Positions 49,586 to 58,196 of a stretch of DNA of 64,000 nt are shown here, piece after piece (positions within the stretch are counted from its first letter, which is position 1; every line of letters begins with the position of its first letter). Below the pieces are notes generated by a model. The model made no database searches, was not told where the DNA came from, and saw only the letters and a program-made list of their open reading frames with translations. The position numbers were made by a program, and so were the translations under genes. The stretch comes from JANNOG01 sp050329835. GTDB lineage: Bacteria; Actinomycetota; Actinomycetes; Actinomycetales; JBBAYJ01. The stretch lies in assembly GCA_050329835.1 (NCBI GenBank), contig JBHJOJ010000002.1:1-64000 (forward strand). Direction: 5' to 3'.

Positions 49586-50661
49586 CGAGCGTGACGGCCA
49601 CCGAAACGGACCCGGGCGAGCGGCGGGGGACCATCAAGTGTGTCGTGTGGGACCTCGACGACACCGTGTGGGACGGCGTCCTGCTCGAGTCCCCCGACGT
49701 CATCCTTCGGCCCTCGGTCGTCAACCACCTCCGGGAGTTGGACAGCGTGGGCGTGCTGCACTCGATCGCGAGTCGGAACGACCACGACACCGCCATGGCG
49801 AAGCTCGAGGAGCTCGGGGTCGCCGAATACTTCCTCTGCCCGCAGATCAACTGGAACTCGAAGTCCAGCTCGATGAGCGCGATAGCAGAACAGCTGAACC
49901 TCGGACTGGACGCCTTCGCGTTCGTTGACGACCAGCCGTTCGAGCGGGCGGAGGTCGGGCACGCCCTGCCGGCGGTGACGCTCGTGGACGCGGACGACAT
50001 CGACTCAGTGCTGCGCGGACCGGCCTTTCGCCCGCGATTCGTCACCGACGAGTCCGCCCGGCGCCGGGCGATCTACCGCGGTCAGTTGGATCGCAACCGA
50101 CTCGAGCGGGAGTTCGTCGGCAGCTCGGAAGAGTTCCTGGCGGGTCTCGCCATGCGGTTCCGGATCGAGGCCGCCCGGCAGGAGGACCTCCAGCGGGCCG
50201 AGGAACTGACCGTCCGTACCAACCAGCTCAATGCCACCGGGCAGACGTACTCGTACCGCGAGCTGGACGAGCTGCGCCGGTCCGCCGATCACCTGCTCCT
50301 CGTCGCCTCGCTCGAGGACAGATTCGGGGACTACGGCAAGATCGGCCTCGCGCTCGTGGACCGGAACGACCCGAACACGTGGGTGCTCAAGCTCATGCTG
50401 ATGTCCTGCCGCGTCATGTCCCGTGGCGTCGGAACGATCCTGCTGCACCACGTCATGCGTCTGGCACGCGACGCCGGCGCCGGCCTGAGAGCGGACTTCG
50501 TCGAGACCGGACGCAACCGGATGATGCAGATCACGTACGCCTTCGCCGGATTCACGGAGCACTCACGTGACGGCGATCGCGTCGTGTTCCTCGCCGGTGC
50601 CGACGCCGTGCCGGAACCGCCACCCTACGTCCGGGTCGAGACACCCCAGGAGATCTCGTGA
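49582..50661 (+). CDS. fkbH: FkbH-like HAD-superfamily glyceryltransferase/phosphatase
   Basis: 359 residues. An HAD-type N-terminal domain has DLDDTVWDG at 24-32 (nucleophile Asp24), followed by SRNDHD and FVDDQPFER. The C-terminal half is GNAT-like, containing VRTNQLNATGQTYS, FGDYGKIGLALV and MSCRVMSRGVGT. FkbH-type enzymes take 1,3-bisphosphoglycerate, dephosphorylate it and load glyceryl onto the partner ACP, the first step of methoxymalonyl, hydroxymalonyl and some tetronate pathways. The neighbouring dehydrogenases favour an alkoxymalonyl or hydroxymalonyl product. It is coupled to both neighbours by four-base overlaps. No O-methyltransferase (FkbG) is present in this locus. Confidence 0.9.
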   Translation: MTSVTATETDPGERRGTIKCVVWDLDDTVWDGVLLESPDVILRPSVVNHLRELDSVGVLHSIASRNDHDTAMAKLEELGVAEYFLCPQINWNSKSSSMSAIAEQLNLGLDAFAFVDDQPFERAEVGHALPAVTLVDADDIDSVLRGPAFRPRFVTDESARRRAIYRGQLDRNRLEREFVGSSEEFLAGLAMRFRIEAARQEDLQRAEELTVRTNQLNATGQTYSYRELDELRRSADHLLLVASLEDRFGDYGKIGLALVDRNDPNTWVLKLMLMSCRVMSRGVGTILLHHVMRLARDAGAGLRADFVETGRNRMMQITYAFAGFTEHSRDGDRVVFLAGADAVPEPPPYVRVETPQEIS

Positions 50662-51416
50662 CGCTCGTCGACGCCAACCGCGCCTGGTTCCCCATGCGGG
50701 GCGACACGGGAGACGAGCCCGCCGTCCTGTTCTGCCTCCCTCACGCGGGAGGGGCGGCATCGGTCTTCCGGTCCTGGGCCGGACGACTCCCGGGATTGGA
50801 CGTCGCCCCGGTCCAGCTGCCGGGCCGCGAGACCCGGATCCGCGAGGCGCCGTACACCGTGATGGAGCACCTGGCAGCCGACCTGGCGGCGGTCATCCGA
50901 TCCGCGGCCGCGGGGCGGGGGTTCGCGCTCTACGGGCACAGCCTGGGGGCGCTGGCGGCCTTCGAGGTGACTCGCGAGCTACGTCGACTCGGCGCGCCGC
51001 AGCCGACGCACCTGATCGTGTCGGGCAGCCCGTCCCCCGCGGCCTCACGGCCACCTCGCGTGATCATCTCGGAGTTGTCGACTCCAGAACTCGTCAACGT
51101 GCTGCGCGAGATGGGTGGCACGCCCGAGTGGCTGTTGGCCGAACCGGAGTTCCAGGCCATGTTCCTGCCGGCGGTGCGGGCCGACTTCGGCCTGCGCGAG
51201 CGGTACGAGTACCGGCAGGAGGACCCGCTGGACGTGCCGATCACCGTGATTGCCAGCGACGATGACCCCCGCGCCCGGCACCCGCTGCAGACCCTGTGGG
51301 CCACCGAGACCACGGCCGGGTTCCAGTTGCACACCCTGCGGGGCGGGCACTTCGCTGTCTTCGAGCAACCCGGGGTGACCCTGCCGCACCTGGCACACGC
51401 CGCGAGACGGCGATGA
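50658..51416 (+). CDS. Type II thioesterase
   Basis: 252 residues from GTG 50658 (GTGA overlap with the FkbH-like gene). Alpha/beta-hydrolase of the TEII family: LFCLPHAGGAAS oxyanion-loop region near 30, GHSLGA with nucleophile Ser95, an Asp in VIASDDDPRA and catalytic His in LRGGHFAVFEQ. Such enzymes clear aberrant or stalled acyl groups from carrier proteins and can help release chains when no integrated TE exists. Since none of the PKS proteins here ends in a TE domain, this protein is also the only visible candidate for chain release. It ends the extender-unit operon just before a hairpin. Confidence 0.92.
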   Translation: MTLVDANRAWFPMRGDTGDEPAVLFCLPHAGGAASVFRSWAGRLPGLDVAPVQLPGRETRIREAPYTVMEHLAADLAAVIRSAAAGRGFALYGHSLGALAAFEVTRELRRLGAPQPTHLIVSGSPSPAASRPPRVIISELSTPELVNVLREMGGTPEWLLAEPEFQAMFLPAVRADFGLRERYEYRQEDPLDVPITVIASDDDPRARHPLQTLWATETTAGFQLHTLRGGHFAVFEQPGVTLPHLAHAARRR

Positions 51417-51424
51417 CGTCGACT

Positions 51425-51450
51425 CCTGCCACGCTGCCCGGTGTGGCAGG
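51425..51450 (+). terminator. Hairpin after the thioesterase gene
   Basis: CCTGCCAC (51425-51432) pairs exactly with GTGGCAGG (51443-51450) across a ten-base loop, nine bases after the thioesterase stop. No U-tract follows, as is common in actinomycetes. It could end or attenuate the PKS-extender transcript and let the exporter that begins at 51496 be controlled separately. Confidence 0.5.
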
Positions 51451-51495
51451 CTCGAACCGGACGAGTCGTCCGTCGTGACTGCGGGGAGGAGCGCC

Positions 51496-53694
51496 GTGCT
51501 CGCATCCTGGGGATCCATCGTCCACCGCGCCCGCTGGTCGGTCGTCGCCGCCGCCGTCGCCTTCGTGACCGTGGCCGGGGTCTGGGGGACATCGGTCTTC
51601 GGTGAGCTGTCCGGAACCACCAGTCTCGAGGACCCGAACAGCGAGGCGGAACGCGCATCCGTCCTCATCGACGAGACCTTCGGCCGCCAGACCCAGGATG
51701 TCGTCGGCCTATACACCAGCGACGACCTGACGGTCGACGACCCGGAGTTCCGCAGCGCGGTGGAGGACGTGGCCGCCAGGGTGGCGGACATCCGGGGCGC
51801 GGAGCAGGTCCTCACCTACTACGACACCGACAGTCCGGCTCTGGTGTCGCGCGACCGCCGGTCGACCGCCATTGCGGTCGTGGAGGGTGGCGAGAGCTAC
51901 GAGGGGCGCACGACCGGTATCGCCGAGGCGCTGCGAGATGTGGGGACCGACCGCGTCGACGTCCTCGTCGGCGGGCAGCAGATCGTCGACGACGAGATCG
52001 GCGACCAGGTCGTCCGCGACATCGCTCGCGCCGAGAGCATCGCTGCGCCGATCCTGCTCATCGCCCTCCTGATCGTGTTCGGGTCACTCACCTCGGCGCT
52101 CATGCCGCTGGTGATCGGGGGCGTGTCGGTCCTGGGCGCCTTCCTGGTCGTCCGGGTCATCACCATGGTCACCGAGGTGTCCGTCTTCTCGATCAACATC
52201 ATCACGATCCTCGGTCTCGGGCTGGCGATCGACTACGGGCTCTTCGTGGTCAACCGGTTCCGCGAGGAGCTGGCCGCGCAGGAGTCGAAGGGTCTGCCGG
52301 AGGACGTCGGCGCGGCGCTCAGCAGGACGCTGGCCACGGCCGGACGGACCGTGCTGATCTCGGGGCTGCTCATCGCCCTCGCCCTGAGCAGTCTGACGAT
52401 CTTCCCACAGGTGTTCCTGCGGTCGATGGGGTTCGGTGGGATGGCAACCGTCGCGGTCGCCATGGTGACCAGTCTGACGCTGTTGCCAGCCCTGTTGGCG
52501 ATCCTGGGTCGACGCATCGACGCGGGCCGGATGCCCTGGGTCAGAGGTTCCCGAGGCGCTCCGGAGGGCGAGGGCTGGTGGGCACGCGCCACCCGGCGCG
52601 TGCTGCGTCGCCCCGCCGTGAGTCTGGTCCTCGTCGTCGGGTTCCTGGCCTTCCTGGCGGCGCCGTTCTCGCAGGTCCACTTCGGAGGCGTCGACGCCCG
52701 GATGCTTCCGGCCGACAGCGAGAGCAGACTGGTCGCGGAGCGGTTGGCACAGGACTTCCCCGGCGGGGATACGTACCCGATCCGGGTCCTGGTCGAGGGG
52801 TCGACGACGGACGATGCCGACGCGTTCATTGAGCGGGTCGAGAGCGTCTCCGGGGTGCAGACCGTCGAGGTGGCCGGCCGGACGCCCGATGCCGTCCTGC
52901 TGACCGTCACGTACGCCGGCGAGCCGAGCTCCCCACAGGCCCGGGACGTCGCCACCGCCCTCCGCGCGCTGCCGGCACCACCGGACGGCGAGGTGTCGGT
53001 GGGCGGGACCCCGGCCAACGTCCAGGACCAGCTGGACTCGCTCCGAGCACGACTGCCCCTCATGGCCGCGCTGGTGGCGGGGGTGACCTTCCTGCTGCTG
53101 GCAATCGGGTTCGGCTCCGTGCTCGTCCCGCTCAAGGCAATCGTCATGAACGTCATCTCCATCGGAGCGGCGTTCGGCGTTACGACCTGGATCTTCCAGG
53201 AGGGACACCTGTCCGGGCTGCTGGGGTTCACGCCTGTCGGCTACATCGAGGCGAGTCAGCCGGTCTTGATGATTGCCATCCTCTTCGGGCTCTCGATGGA
53301 CTATGAGGTCTTCCTGCTTTCCCGGATCCGCGAGCGGTGGGACGAGGGGGCAGACATGACCGAGTCCGTCGTCAGCGGGGTCGAGCACACCGGGAAGATG
53401 ATCACCGCGGCGGCGGTCCTCCTGTGCATCGTCATCGGGTTCTTCGCCACCTCGGGACTGACCTTCATCAAGATGATCGGCGTCGGGATGGTGATCGCCA
53501 TCCTCCTTGATGCGACACTCATCCGCCTCGTGCTCGTCCCGGCGACGATGAAGCTGGTCGGTCGTTACAACTGGTGGGCGCCGCCCTTCCTGAGCCGCTT
53601 GTACGCGCGCTACGGCCTACACGATGACGACGCGACGCCTGGCCGGACGAAGCCGGCCGCACCGGCCGTGCCACGACCCGCAGACACCCCATGA
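51496..53694 (+). CDS. MMPL/RND-family transporter
   Basis: 732 residues. I chose GTG 51496 because GGGAGGAG sits six bases upstream and it starts the conserved cytoplasmic lead-in before the first membrane helix; a GTG at 51475 is possible. The layout is the actinobacterial MMPL one: TM1, a large extracytoplasmic loop, a five-helix bundle with GLAIDYGLFVVNRFREE, then a second half with TM7, another loop and five helices containing FGLSMDYEVFLLSRIRE. The paired GxxxDY motifs in TM4 and TM10 carry the proton-relay Asp-Tyr. The family exports lipids and antibiotics by proton antiport. The location suggests a second efflux route for the polyketide. Confidence 0.9.
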   Translation: MLASWGSIVHRARWSVVAAAVAFVTVAGVWGTSVFGELSGTTSLEDPNSEAERASVLIDETFGRQTQDVVGLYTSDDLTVDDPEFRSAVEDVAARVADIRGAEQVLTYYDTDSPALVSRDRRSTAIAVVEGGESYEGRTTGIAEALRDVGTDRVDVLVGGQQIVDDEIGDQVVRDIARAESIAAPILLIALLIVFGSLTSALMPLVIGGVSVLGAFLVVRVITMVTEVSVFSINIITILGLGLAIDYGLFVVNRFREELAAQESKGLPEDVGAALSRTLATAGRTVLISGLLIALALSSLTIFPQVFLRSMGFGGMATVAVAMVTSLTLLPALLAILGRRIDAGRMPWVRGSRGAPEGEGWWARATRRVLRRPAVSLVLVVGFLAFLAAPFSQVHFGGVDARMLPADSESRLVAERLAQDFPGGDTYPIRVLVEGSTTDDADAFIERVESVSGVQTVEVAGRTPDAVLLTVTYAGEPSSPQARDVATALRALPAPPDGEVSVGGTPANVQDQLDSLRARLPLMAALVAGVTFLLLAIGFGSVLVPLKAIVMNVISIGAAFGVTTWIFQEGHLSGLLGFTPVGYIEASQPVLMIAILFGLSMDYEVFLLSRIRERWDEGADMTESVVSGVEHTGKMITAAAVLLCIVIGFFATSGLTFIKMIGVGMVIAILLDATLIRLVLVPATMKLVGRYNWWAPPFLSRLYARYGLHDDDATPGRTKPAAPAVPRPADTP

Positions 53695-54392
53695 CATCGG
53701 CGGGGGGTGGGAGAGGTCCCGGTCTCGAACTGCTCGCCACCGGTCGCAGCGCCAACGTGTACCGCGTCGACGAGTCAACCGTGCTGCGCCGATACCGGGA
53801 CGGCACCGACGTCACGGCCGAGGCCGATCTCATGCGGCACCTCGGTGGCGCCGGGTTTCCGGTGCCCGCCGTGTTCGGTGCCCGGGGCACCGAGCTGCTG
53901 ATGGAACGGCTGACGGGGCCGACCCTGCTCGAACGACTGGTTGCCGGGCGAATGGACGGTCGCCACGCCGTGGACCTTCTCGTCGACCTGCACCACCGGC
54001 TGCACAGCGTCCCTCTCCCCGCGGGGCTGCCGGGCGCAGACCCTGGCGACGCGATCCTTCACCTCGATCTCCACCCGGCCAACATCATCATGAGCGAGCG
54101 CGGACCGGTCGTCATCGACTGGCGGGACGCTGCACCGGGACCTGCCGACCTGGACCAGGCCATGTCGGCACTCGTCATGGCGTCGGTCGCGCTCGATCCG
54201 GCGAATCCGTGGGCGGCGCTCGCCCAGGCATTCCTCCAGGGGTTCTGCGCCCGCATCGGCGAGGTCCCACCAGCCCTGCTCGACGCTGCGGCGGCCCGTC
54301 GGCTCCAGGACCCCGGCATCTCGCCTGACGACGCCGCTGAGATCCTCCCGGCTCTCGACCTGGTCCGCGAGCTCTGGCCCGCCGTCCCGTGA
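53691..54392 (+). CDS. Small aminoglycoside-phosphotransferase-family kinase
   Basis: 233 residues, shorter than the usual 260-300 of APH enzymes because the N-lobe is compact. It has the Brenner motif HLDLHPANI with Asp126 and Asn131 and the metal-binding Asp143 in VVIDWRD; an N-lobe segment TGRSANVYR stands for the nucleotide loop. The start overlaps the MMPL stop (ATGA), so the two are translationally coupled. Such kinases phosphorylate hydroxyls of small molecules. Beside an exporter at the end of a polyol-type cluster, either self-resistance by phosphorylation or a protective tailoring step is plausible. The substrate cannot be read from sequence. Confidence 0.8.
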   Translation: MTSAGGGRGPGLELLATGRSANVYRVDESTVLRRYRDGTDVTAEADLMRHLGGAGFPVPAVFGARGTELLMERLTGPTLLERLVAGRMDGRHAVDLLVDLHHRLHSVPLPAGLPGADPGDAILHLDLHPANIIMSERGPVVIDWRDAAPGPADLDQAMSALVMASVALDPANPWAALAQAFLQGFCARIGEVPPALLDAAAARRLQDPGISPDDAAEILPALDLVRELWPAVP

Positions 54393-54401
54393 CGGCAGCA
54401 T

Positions 54402-54538
54402 GAATCACCGGCTCAGTTGAAAGGGATGCGGGGGGCTCAGGCCGCCCCGCCACGACGGGCAAGCTCACCGCGTCAGCGGTCACGGTGGCCGGGGTACCCT
54501 GCGACCCCGGTGTACCGGTTCCGACCAGCAAGGACGTT
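54402..54538 (+). repeat. Right copy of imperfect direct repeat flanking the PKS locus
   Basis: This begins ten bases after the phosphotransferase stop and aligns in the same orientation with 1821-1962, sharing ATCACCGGCTCAGTTG, GCGGTCACGGTGG, CCCCGGTGTACC and CCAGCA blocks with small gaps between. No integrase gene follows this copy. Its position at the switch from cluster genes to housekeeping-like genes is what makes it look like a boundary. Confidence 0.65.
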
Positions 54539-54809
54539 CGCCCGTCGACGCGCCCTCGTGGTGGTGCGAGTGCGGGGGGGCGCGGCGCCGCGCCACCCCG
54601 GCCGGCCCGGTCACGGCGTGGACGTGGGAACGTCGAGAAGCTGCCCGGTAGGTGCCGCGCGGCGGCCCACGGCGGGGAGGACCCTGCCACGGGGAGCGCC
54701 ACTACCTCGGCGGAGTGGTTCCCGTCGGACGAGGCGGCGGCCCAGTGGACGAGATGCGATAGCTGGACTCATGGAAACCAGCGGCGGGCGGCGCCCCCGG
54801 AAGCCTCCG
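54539..54809. other. Gene-free stretch after the right repeat
   Basis: About 270 bases of arginine/glycine-rich open text without start signals, conserved motifs or clear hairpins. The minus-strand hypothetical gene ends at its right edge. I see nothing that can be named here. Confidence 0.4.
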
Positions 54810-55187
54810 CTACTCCCCGAGGGACTTCCGCCGGGTCCACCTGACCCAGGGGCGTCGCAGGACGCGGGCGATCTGCTCGGACTCCCACCGCGCGTCCGCC
54901 ATGTGCCCGGCTCCGACCAACATGATCGGCCTCCCCTCGTTGAGGATCAAGAATGGGTAGCTTCCGCGGAAGAGGATCCCGTCCCTCGTCGTGACGGCGC
55001 GGACGGCGCTCGCCGGAACGAGGCGCGTGGGACCTACGAAGGCGAGTGCGCGATACACCACTCCCTCCTCGGTCACCGTCACCGCGCCCCTGCGGAAACT
55101 CAAGGGCGGCTCGACACCGAGAGCCCTCGCGGACCGGCCCTCGTGCGCCCGCTCCCGGCGACGACGCGACGGCAACCACTTCCGCAC
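54810..55187 (-). CDS. Hypothetical protein, PH-like beta-rich
   Basis: 125 residues. A basic N-terminus (RKWLPSRRRRERAHEGR) precedes a pattern of short beta strands: GAVTVTEEGVVYRALAF, RLVPASAVRAVTTRDG and YPFLILNEGRPIMLVGAGHM. These are followed by a helix (ESEQIARVLRRPW). The pattern resembles small bacterial pleckstrin-homology-like proteins, but no family-specific residue settles it. It starts seven bases after the RNA methyltransferase stop on the same strand, so the two form a probable operon. No function is proposed. Confidence 0.65.
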   Translation of the reverse strand: MRKWLPSRRRRERAHEGRSARALGVEPPLSFRRGAVTVTEEGVVYRALAFVGPTRLVPASAVRAVTTRDGILFRGSYPFLILNEGRPIMLVGAGHMADARWESEQIARVLRRPWVRWTRRKSLGE

Positions 55188-55194
55188 TACCGAC

Positions 55195-56250
55195 CTAGTC
55201 CTTCCTGGCGACGATCAGATCACGGACGATCGCCCGATCGACCCGATGCTCGAAACCGCGGTACGCCTCCGACTCCATGACCGTCAGACCGTTGTCGGCC
55301 AGGATCGCGGCGAGCTCTTCGCGTCGTCCGACGTACGTGTTCCAGGACAGCCCGATCGCGCCGCCCGGGCGGAGCAGCGAGACCCATACCGGGACCGCCG
55401 CCGCCAACAGCTCCGCCGGCCGTCGGGACAGTGCGGCCGCGGTCGGGGACGAGCCGTGCTGGACGCCGTAGGGCGTGTCGGCGACCACGAGGTCGAAGGA
55501 CTCGCGCCGGAAGAAGTCGCCGCCGCGGACCGTGTCGGCGTGCACGCACGCGATGGTGCGGACGTCGCCGGCCCGGTACCGGCCCTTGGTGGCCGCGTAG
55601 CTGATCTCGAGCCGTCGCCCGAGGACCTGCTTGTCCCGGCGCACGGTGACCGACTCCGCCCTGTGCTTGAGCCGGTTCGCCTTCAGCCAGGTCCGGATGA
55701 AGTGCGAGTAGGCGTCGAAGTCCTTGCCGTCCCGATCCATGCCGTAGACGTCGAATCCGTACATCATGGCCTGGTTGAGCGTCGTGCCCCGACCGCAGAG
55801 CGGGTCGAACACCTTGAGCGGGCGGGCGAGGAAGTCGGCCGGTTCGGCGGCGGAAACCGCCGTGACGTTGAGCAAGAGCTTGGTGAACTGCTCGTTGGTC
55901 TTGCCCGGGTATCTCTGGATGCTGATCAGGTCGCTGGTGAACTGGTCCAGCGGGCGCATTGCGAGCGGCCGCAGCAGGTCGTCACGGATCTCGAAGAGAG
56001 CATATGCGGAGGACACATTGGACAAGGCGGCGACATCCCTCTCGGAGAGCTCGTCCGCCACCATCGTCAGATAGGGCACATTGCCGATCCTGACCCGCGA
56101 CAGCTCACGGACCCGGCCCGCGAGAATCGTCTCGCCGAACACCCGGATCTCGCTCTCCAGCATGGCCGGTGCCACCCCTGCGTACACCCGGTTCGCGGAC
56201 GGCGAGACGAGGACACCGTAGGTCTTCGCCGCACCCGTCGCGGACTTCAT
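55195..56250 (-). CDS. TRM11/THUMP-like SAM-dependent RNA (guanine-N2) methyltransferase
   Basis: 351 residues. An N-terminal part of ~130 residues with FGETILAGRV and FTSDLISIQRYPGKTNEQFT precedes a Rossmann methyltransferase domain. This domain carries DPLCGRGTT (149-157) as the SAM-binding motif I and VADTPYGVQ as the NPPY-type catalytic motif IV. The arrangement is that of Trm11/TrmG10/RlmL-type enzymes acting on exocyclic amines in tRNA or rRNA. The ADTPY variant of DPPY favours the guanine-N2 group. It seems a chromosomal housekeeping gene outside the biosynthetic island, in an operon with the small downstream gene. Confidence 0.78.
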   Translation of the reverse strand: MKSATGAAKTYGVLVSPSANRVYAGVAPAMLESEIRVFGETILAGRVRELSRVRIGNVPYLTMVADELSERDVAALSNVSSAYALFEIRDDLLRPLAMRPLDQFTSDLISIQRYPGKTNEQFTKLLLNVTAVSAAEPADFLARPLKVFDPLCGRGTTLNQAMMYGFDVYGMDRDGKDFDAYSHFIRTWLKANRLKHRAESVTVRRDKQVLGRRLEISYAATKGRYRAGDVRTIACVHADTVRGGDFFRRESFDLVVADTPYGVQHGSSPTAAALSRRPAELLAAAVPVWVSLLRPGGAIGLSWNTYVGRREELAAILADNGLTVMESEAYRGFEHRVDRAIVRDLIVARKD

Positions 56251-56401
56251 GAGAGGGACCCCACCTTCGACAGTGGCCGATCCGTGGGACCACCGTCACC
56301 ATCCCGGTCACTGCGAACGACGAGAAGGATACGTGAACCCGGGAGTGCCGTTGCCGTCGGGCCCGGCGGCCCGACGGCAACGACAGCCCGGGGAGGCACG
56401 G

Positions 56402-56431
56402 AGGTGCGTCGCCCGTCGGTGCGACGCACCT
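56402..56431. terminator. Stem-loop terminator after the DUF1996 gene
   Basis: AGGTGCGTCG (56402-56411) and CGACGCACCT (56422-56431) form a perfect ten-base stem with a ten-base loop. It lies ten bases beyond the end of the minus-strand lipoprotein gene and upstream of the RNA methyltransferase, so it probably isolates the two transcripts. Confidence 0.65.
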
Positions 56432-56441
56432 GAATCCCGCT

Positions 56442-57623
56442 CTACTGGGTCCCGGCGGCCGCGGTCGTGCCGGGGAAGGGCTCGACCGTGCCGTCGTTCA
56501 GCTGCCCGACCAGATCCTCCAGGGCCTCGCCCTCCCAGGCGACGAACACGTCGGCGTGCAGCGTGCTGACGTCACCGGACGACAGGGTGATCCCCGTCGG
56601 GTCGGTCGTGCCGAGGAAGACGTTCAGCCGCAACCGGGGGATCTCGACGGGGTGGGTGGCGGGGCAGGCCAGGCCGCCCTGCTCCCTGTCGTATCCCCGG
56701 TAGGCCAGGTGGGAGCGGTGGTCGTCCGAGTCGAGGTTCACACCGTCCCAGCACTCCGGGAAGTTCACGCGCATCGCGATCGGCTCCTCCTCGGTGCAGT
56801 CGGCGGGCGGGGTCGCCAGCAGCTCGGTGTGCTCGTCCTGGCAGGTGAATCCCCAGTACGCCATCCCGTCGACGGTCATCGACTCCGCGGCGTCCTCCGA
56901 TCCCGGCGAGTCCGTCGCGTCATCCCCGTGATCCATGTCCTCGTGATCCATGTCGTCGGCCTGAGTCATGTCGGCCCCGGCCAGGACGCGCAGTCCGTCC
57001 GGGGGAGCGGTGAGCGGCTCCTGGCTGTCGATGTCGAGGTAGTAGACCGAGCCCTCGACGTCGAGCGGCTCGCCGTTCTGATACACGGTCGGGAACCAGT
57101 AGCCGGACAGATCGGCCGGCACGTCGCAGGACGTGTCGGCCGACGACATCAGGCTCTCCGTCGTCGAGAAGGCATCGGTCGAGGTGTTGCCGAAGAACGT
57201 GTGGTCGTGCGATGCACCTGGCTCGCCGGGGTAGACGATCGGGTCGTCCGGGGCACTGTGACTCGTCTCGCACCGGACGACGAAGATGCTGCCTTCGCTC
57301 CCGGCGGGGGTACCCGCGCCGGTCGACCCCGTCGCCCCCGCTCTCGTGTCGTCCGACGACTGCTGGTCGCCGGACGAGGGCTGGACGTCCGGGGCGGACG
57401 TCGCGGTCCCCACCACCCCGGAGGCTGACGGACCGGGTTCAGCCGACGTCGGGAGCGACCCCGGATCCAGCTGGGCCGGCGGCGACAGCGACGCGGAGGA
57501 CGGCGCGACCGGCAGCTCCATGGACTGGCAGCCGGTCGCGAGGATCGACAGTGCGGCCGCGGCGGTCGTCGCACCGACCGCCCGGAGCGATGGACGGAAC
57601 GCGGTGGGGCGGGGTGTGCTCAT
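56442..57623 (-). CDS. DUF1996-domain secreted lipoprotein
   Basis: 393 residues. The N-terminal signal sequence ends in the lipobox LATGC with Cys32 as the lipidated residue. A low-complexity Ser/Gly/Thr/Asp linker spans ~35-110. The DUF1996 domain follows, with CETSHSAPDDPIVYPG, SHDHTFFGN, SGYWFPTVYQNG, YWGFTCQDEH, FPECWDGVNLDSDDHRSHLA and CPATHPVEIPRLRLNVF. An acidic insert MDHEDMDHGDD near 225 adds His and Asp, and conserved cysteines suggest disulfides. DUF1996 proteins are extracellular and are mostly studied in fungi; their function is poorly defined. It is expected to be anchored on the outer face of the membrane. Confidence 0.85.
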   Translation of the reverse strand: MSTPRPTAFRPSLRAVGATTAAAALSILATGCQSMELPVAPSSASLSPPAQLDPGSLPTSAEPGPSASGVVGTATSAPDVQPSSGDQQSSDDTRAGATGSTGAGTPAGSEGSIFVVRCETSHSAPDDPIVYPGEPGASHDHTFFGNTSTDAFSTTESLMSSADTSCDVPADLSGYWFPTVYQNGEPLDVEGSVYYLDIDSQEPLTAPPDGLRVLAGADMTQADDMDHEDMDHGDDATDSPGSEDAAESMTVDGMAYWGFTCQDEHTELLATPPADCTEEEPIAMRVNFPECWDGVNLDSDDHRSHLAYRGYDREQGGLACPATHPVEIPRLRLNVFLGTTDPTGITLSSGDVSTLHADVFVAWEGEALEDLVGQLNDGTVEPFPGTTAAAGTQ

Positions 57624-57854
57624 GGGTCCTCCGAGGTGAGTCGGCGAGTGACCTGGGAGACACGCCCTCGGCGCCCCGCCTCGCTTCCCTGGTGAGCGCG
57701 CCTTACCAAGCGCTTACCGAACGCTGACCGCGGCCTTGCAAACGCTGTGGACCCGAGGGCGACCGTCGCCGGTCGGATGACGTCTCCGTCGGGAGTCGCC
57801 GACACGGCGGGCCAGGCGCCGATGACCAATGCGCCCGGGCCCAGTCTGCAGGCC

Positions 57855-58106
57855 ATGGCTCGCACCCGACCCGACGAGACCCCGACGGACACCCCGGACG
57901 AGAGGACGGGATCGACGGGCGACGACAGGGCCGACCGCGGGACGCGGTTCGACGGTGTCCCGATCGGCCGACCCGCCACCGGCGCGCTGCTCGACGCCGG
58001 CTTCCGGACCCTGTCCGACCTCCCCGACGATCTCGAGGACCTGGCGTCGCTCCACGGCGTCGGCCCCCGCGCCCTCGAACGGCTCCGGACAGCACGCACC
58101 ACCTGA
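57855..58106 (+). CDS. Small helix-hairpin-helix protein
   Basis: 83 residues from ATG 57855; the frame is open further upstream to 57747, but that part is unlike coding sequence. An acidic, disordered first half is followed by PATGALLDAGFRTLSDLPDD and LEDLASLHGVGPRALERLR. These are two helix-hairpin-helix units, with HGVGP as the hairpin that contacts the DNA or RNA backbone. Similar small HhH proteins occur in many actinobacteria without defined roles. It diverges from the DUF1996 gene and precedes the MpaB-family gene by 90 bases. Confidence 0.7.
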   Translation: MARTRPDETPTDTPDERTGSTGDDRADRGTRFDGVPIGRPATGALLDAGFRTLSDLPDDLEDLASLHGVGPRALERLRTARTT

Positions 58107-58196
58107 ACGGCGGCGCCGGAGCCGGGACCCCGCGCCCCTCGACACGGTCCCGACCCCGGCGCGCTCCCCCGCCGGCGCGTCCGCCACCCTGACGGG

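Noticed and set aside
48149..50661. Glyceryl-ACP supply for a tetronate
   Set aside because: Tetronate clusters pair FkbH and ACP with a FabH-like synthase; here the partners are the FkbK- and FkbI-like oxidases, so an alkoxymalonyl/hydroxymalonyl route fits better.
54393..54539. A tRNA gene serving as attachment site at the right end
   Set aside because: No cloverleaf or T-loop consensus found in or beside either repeat copy.
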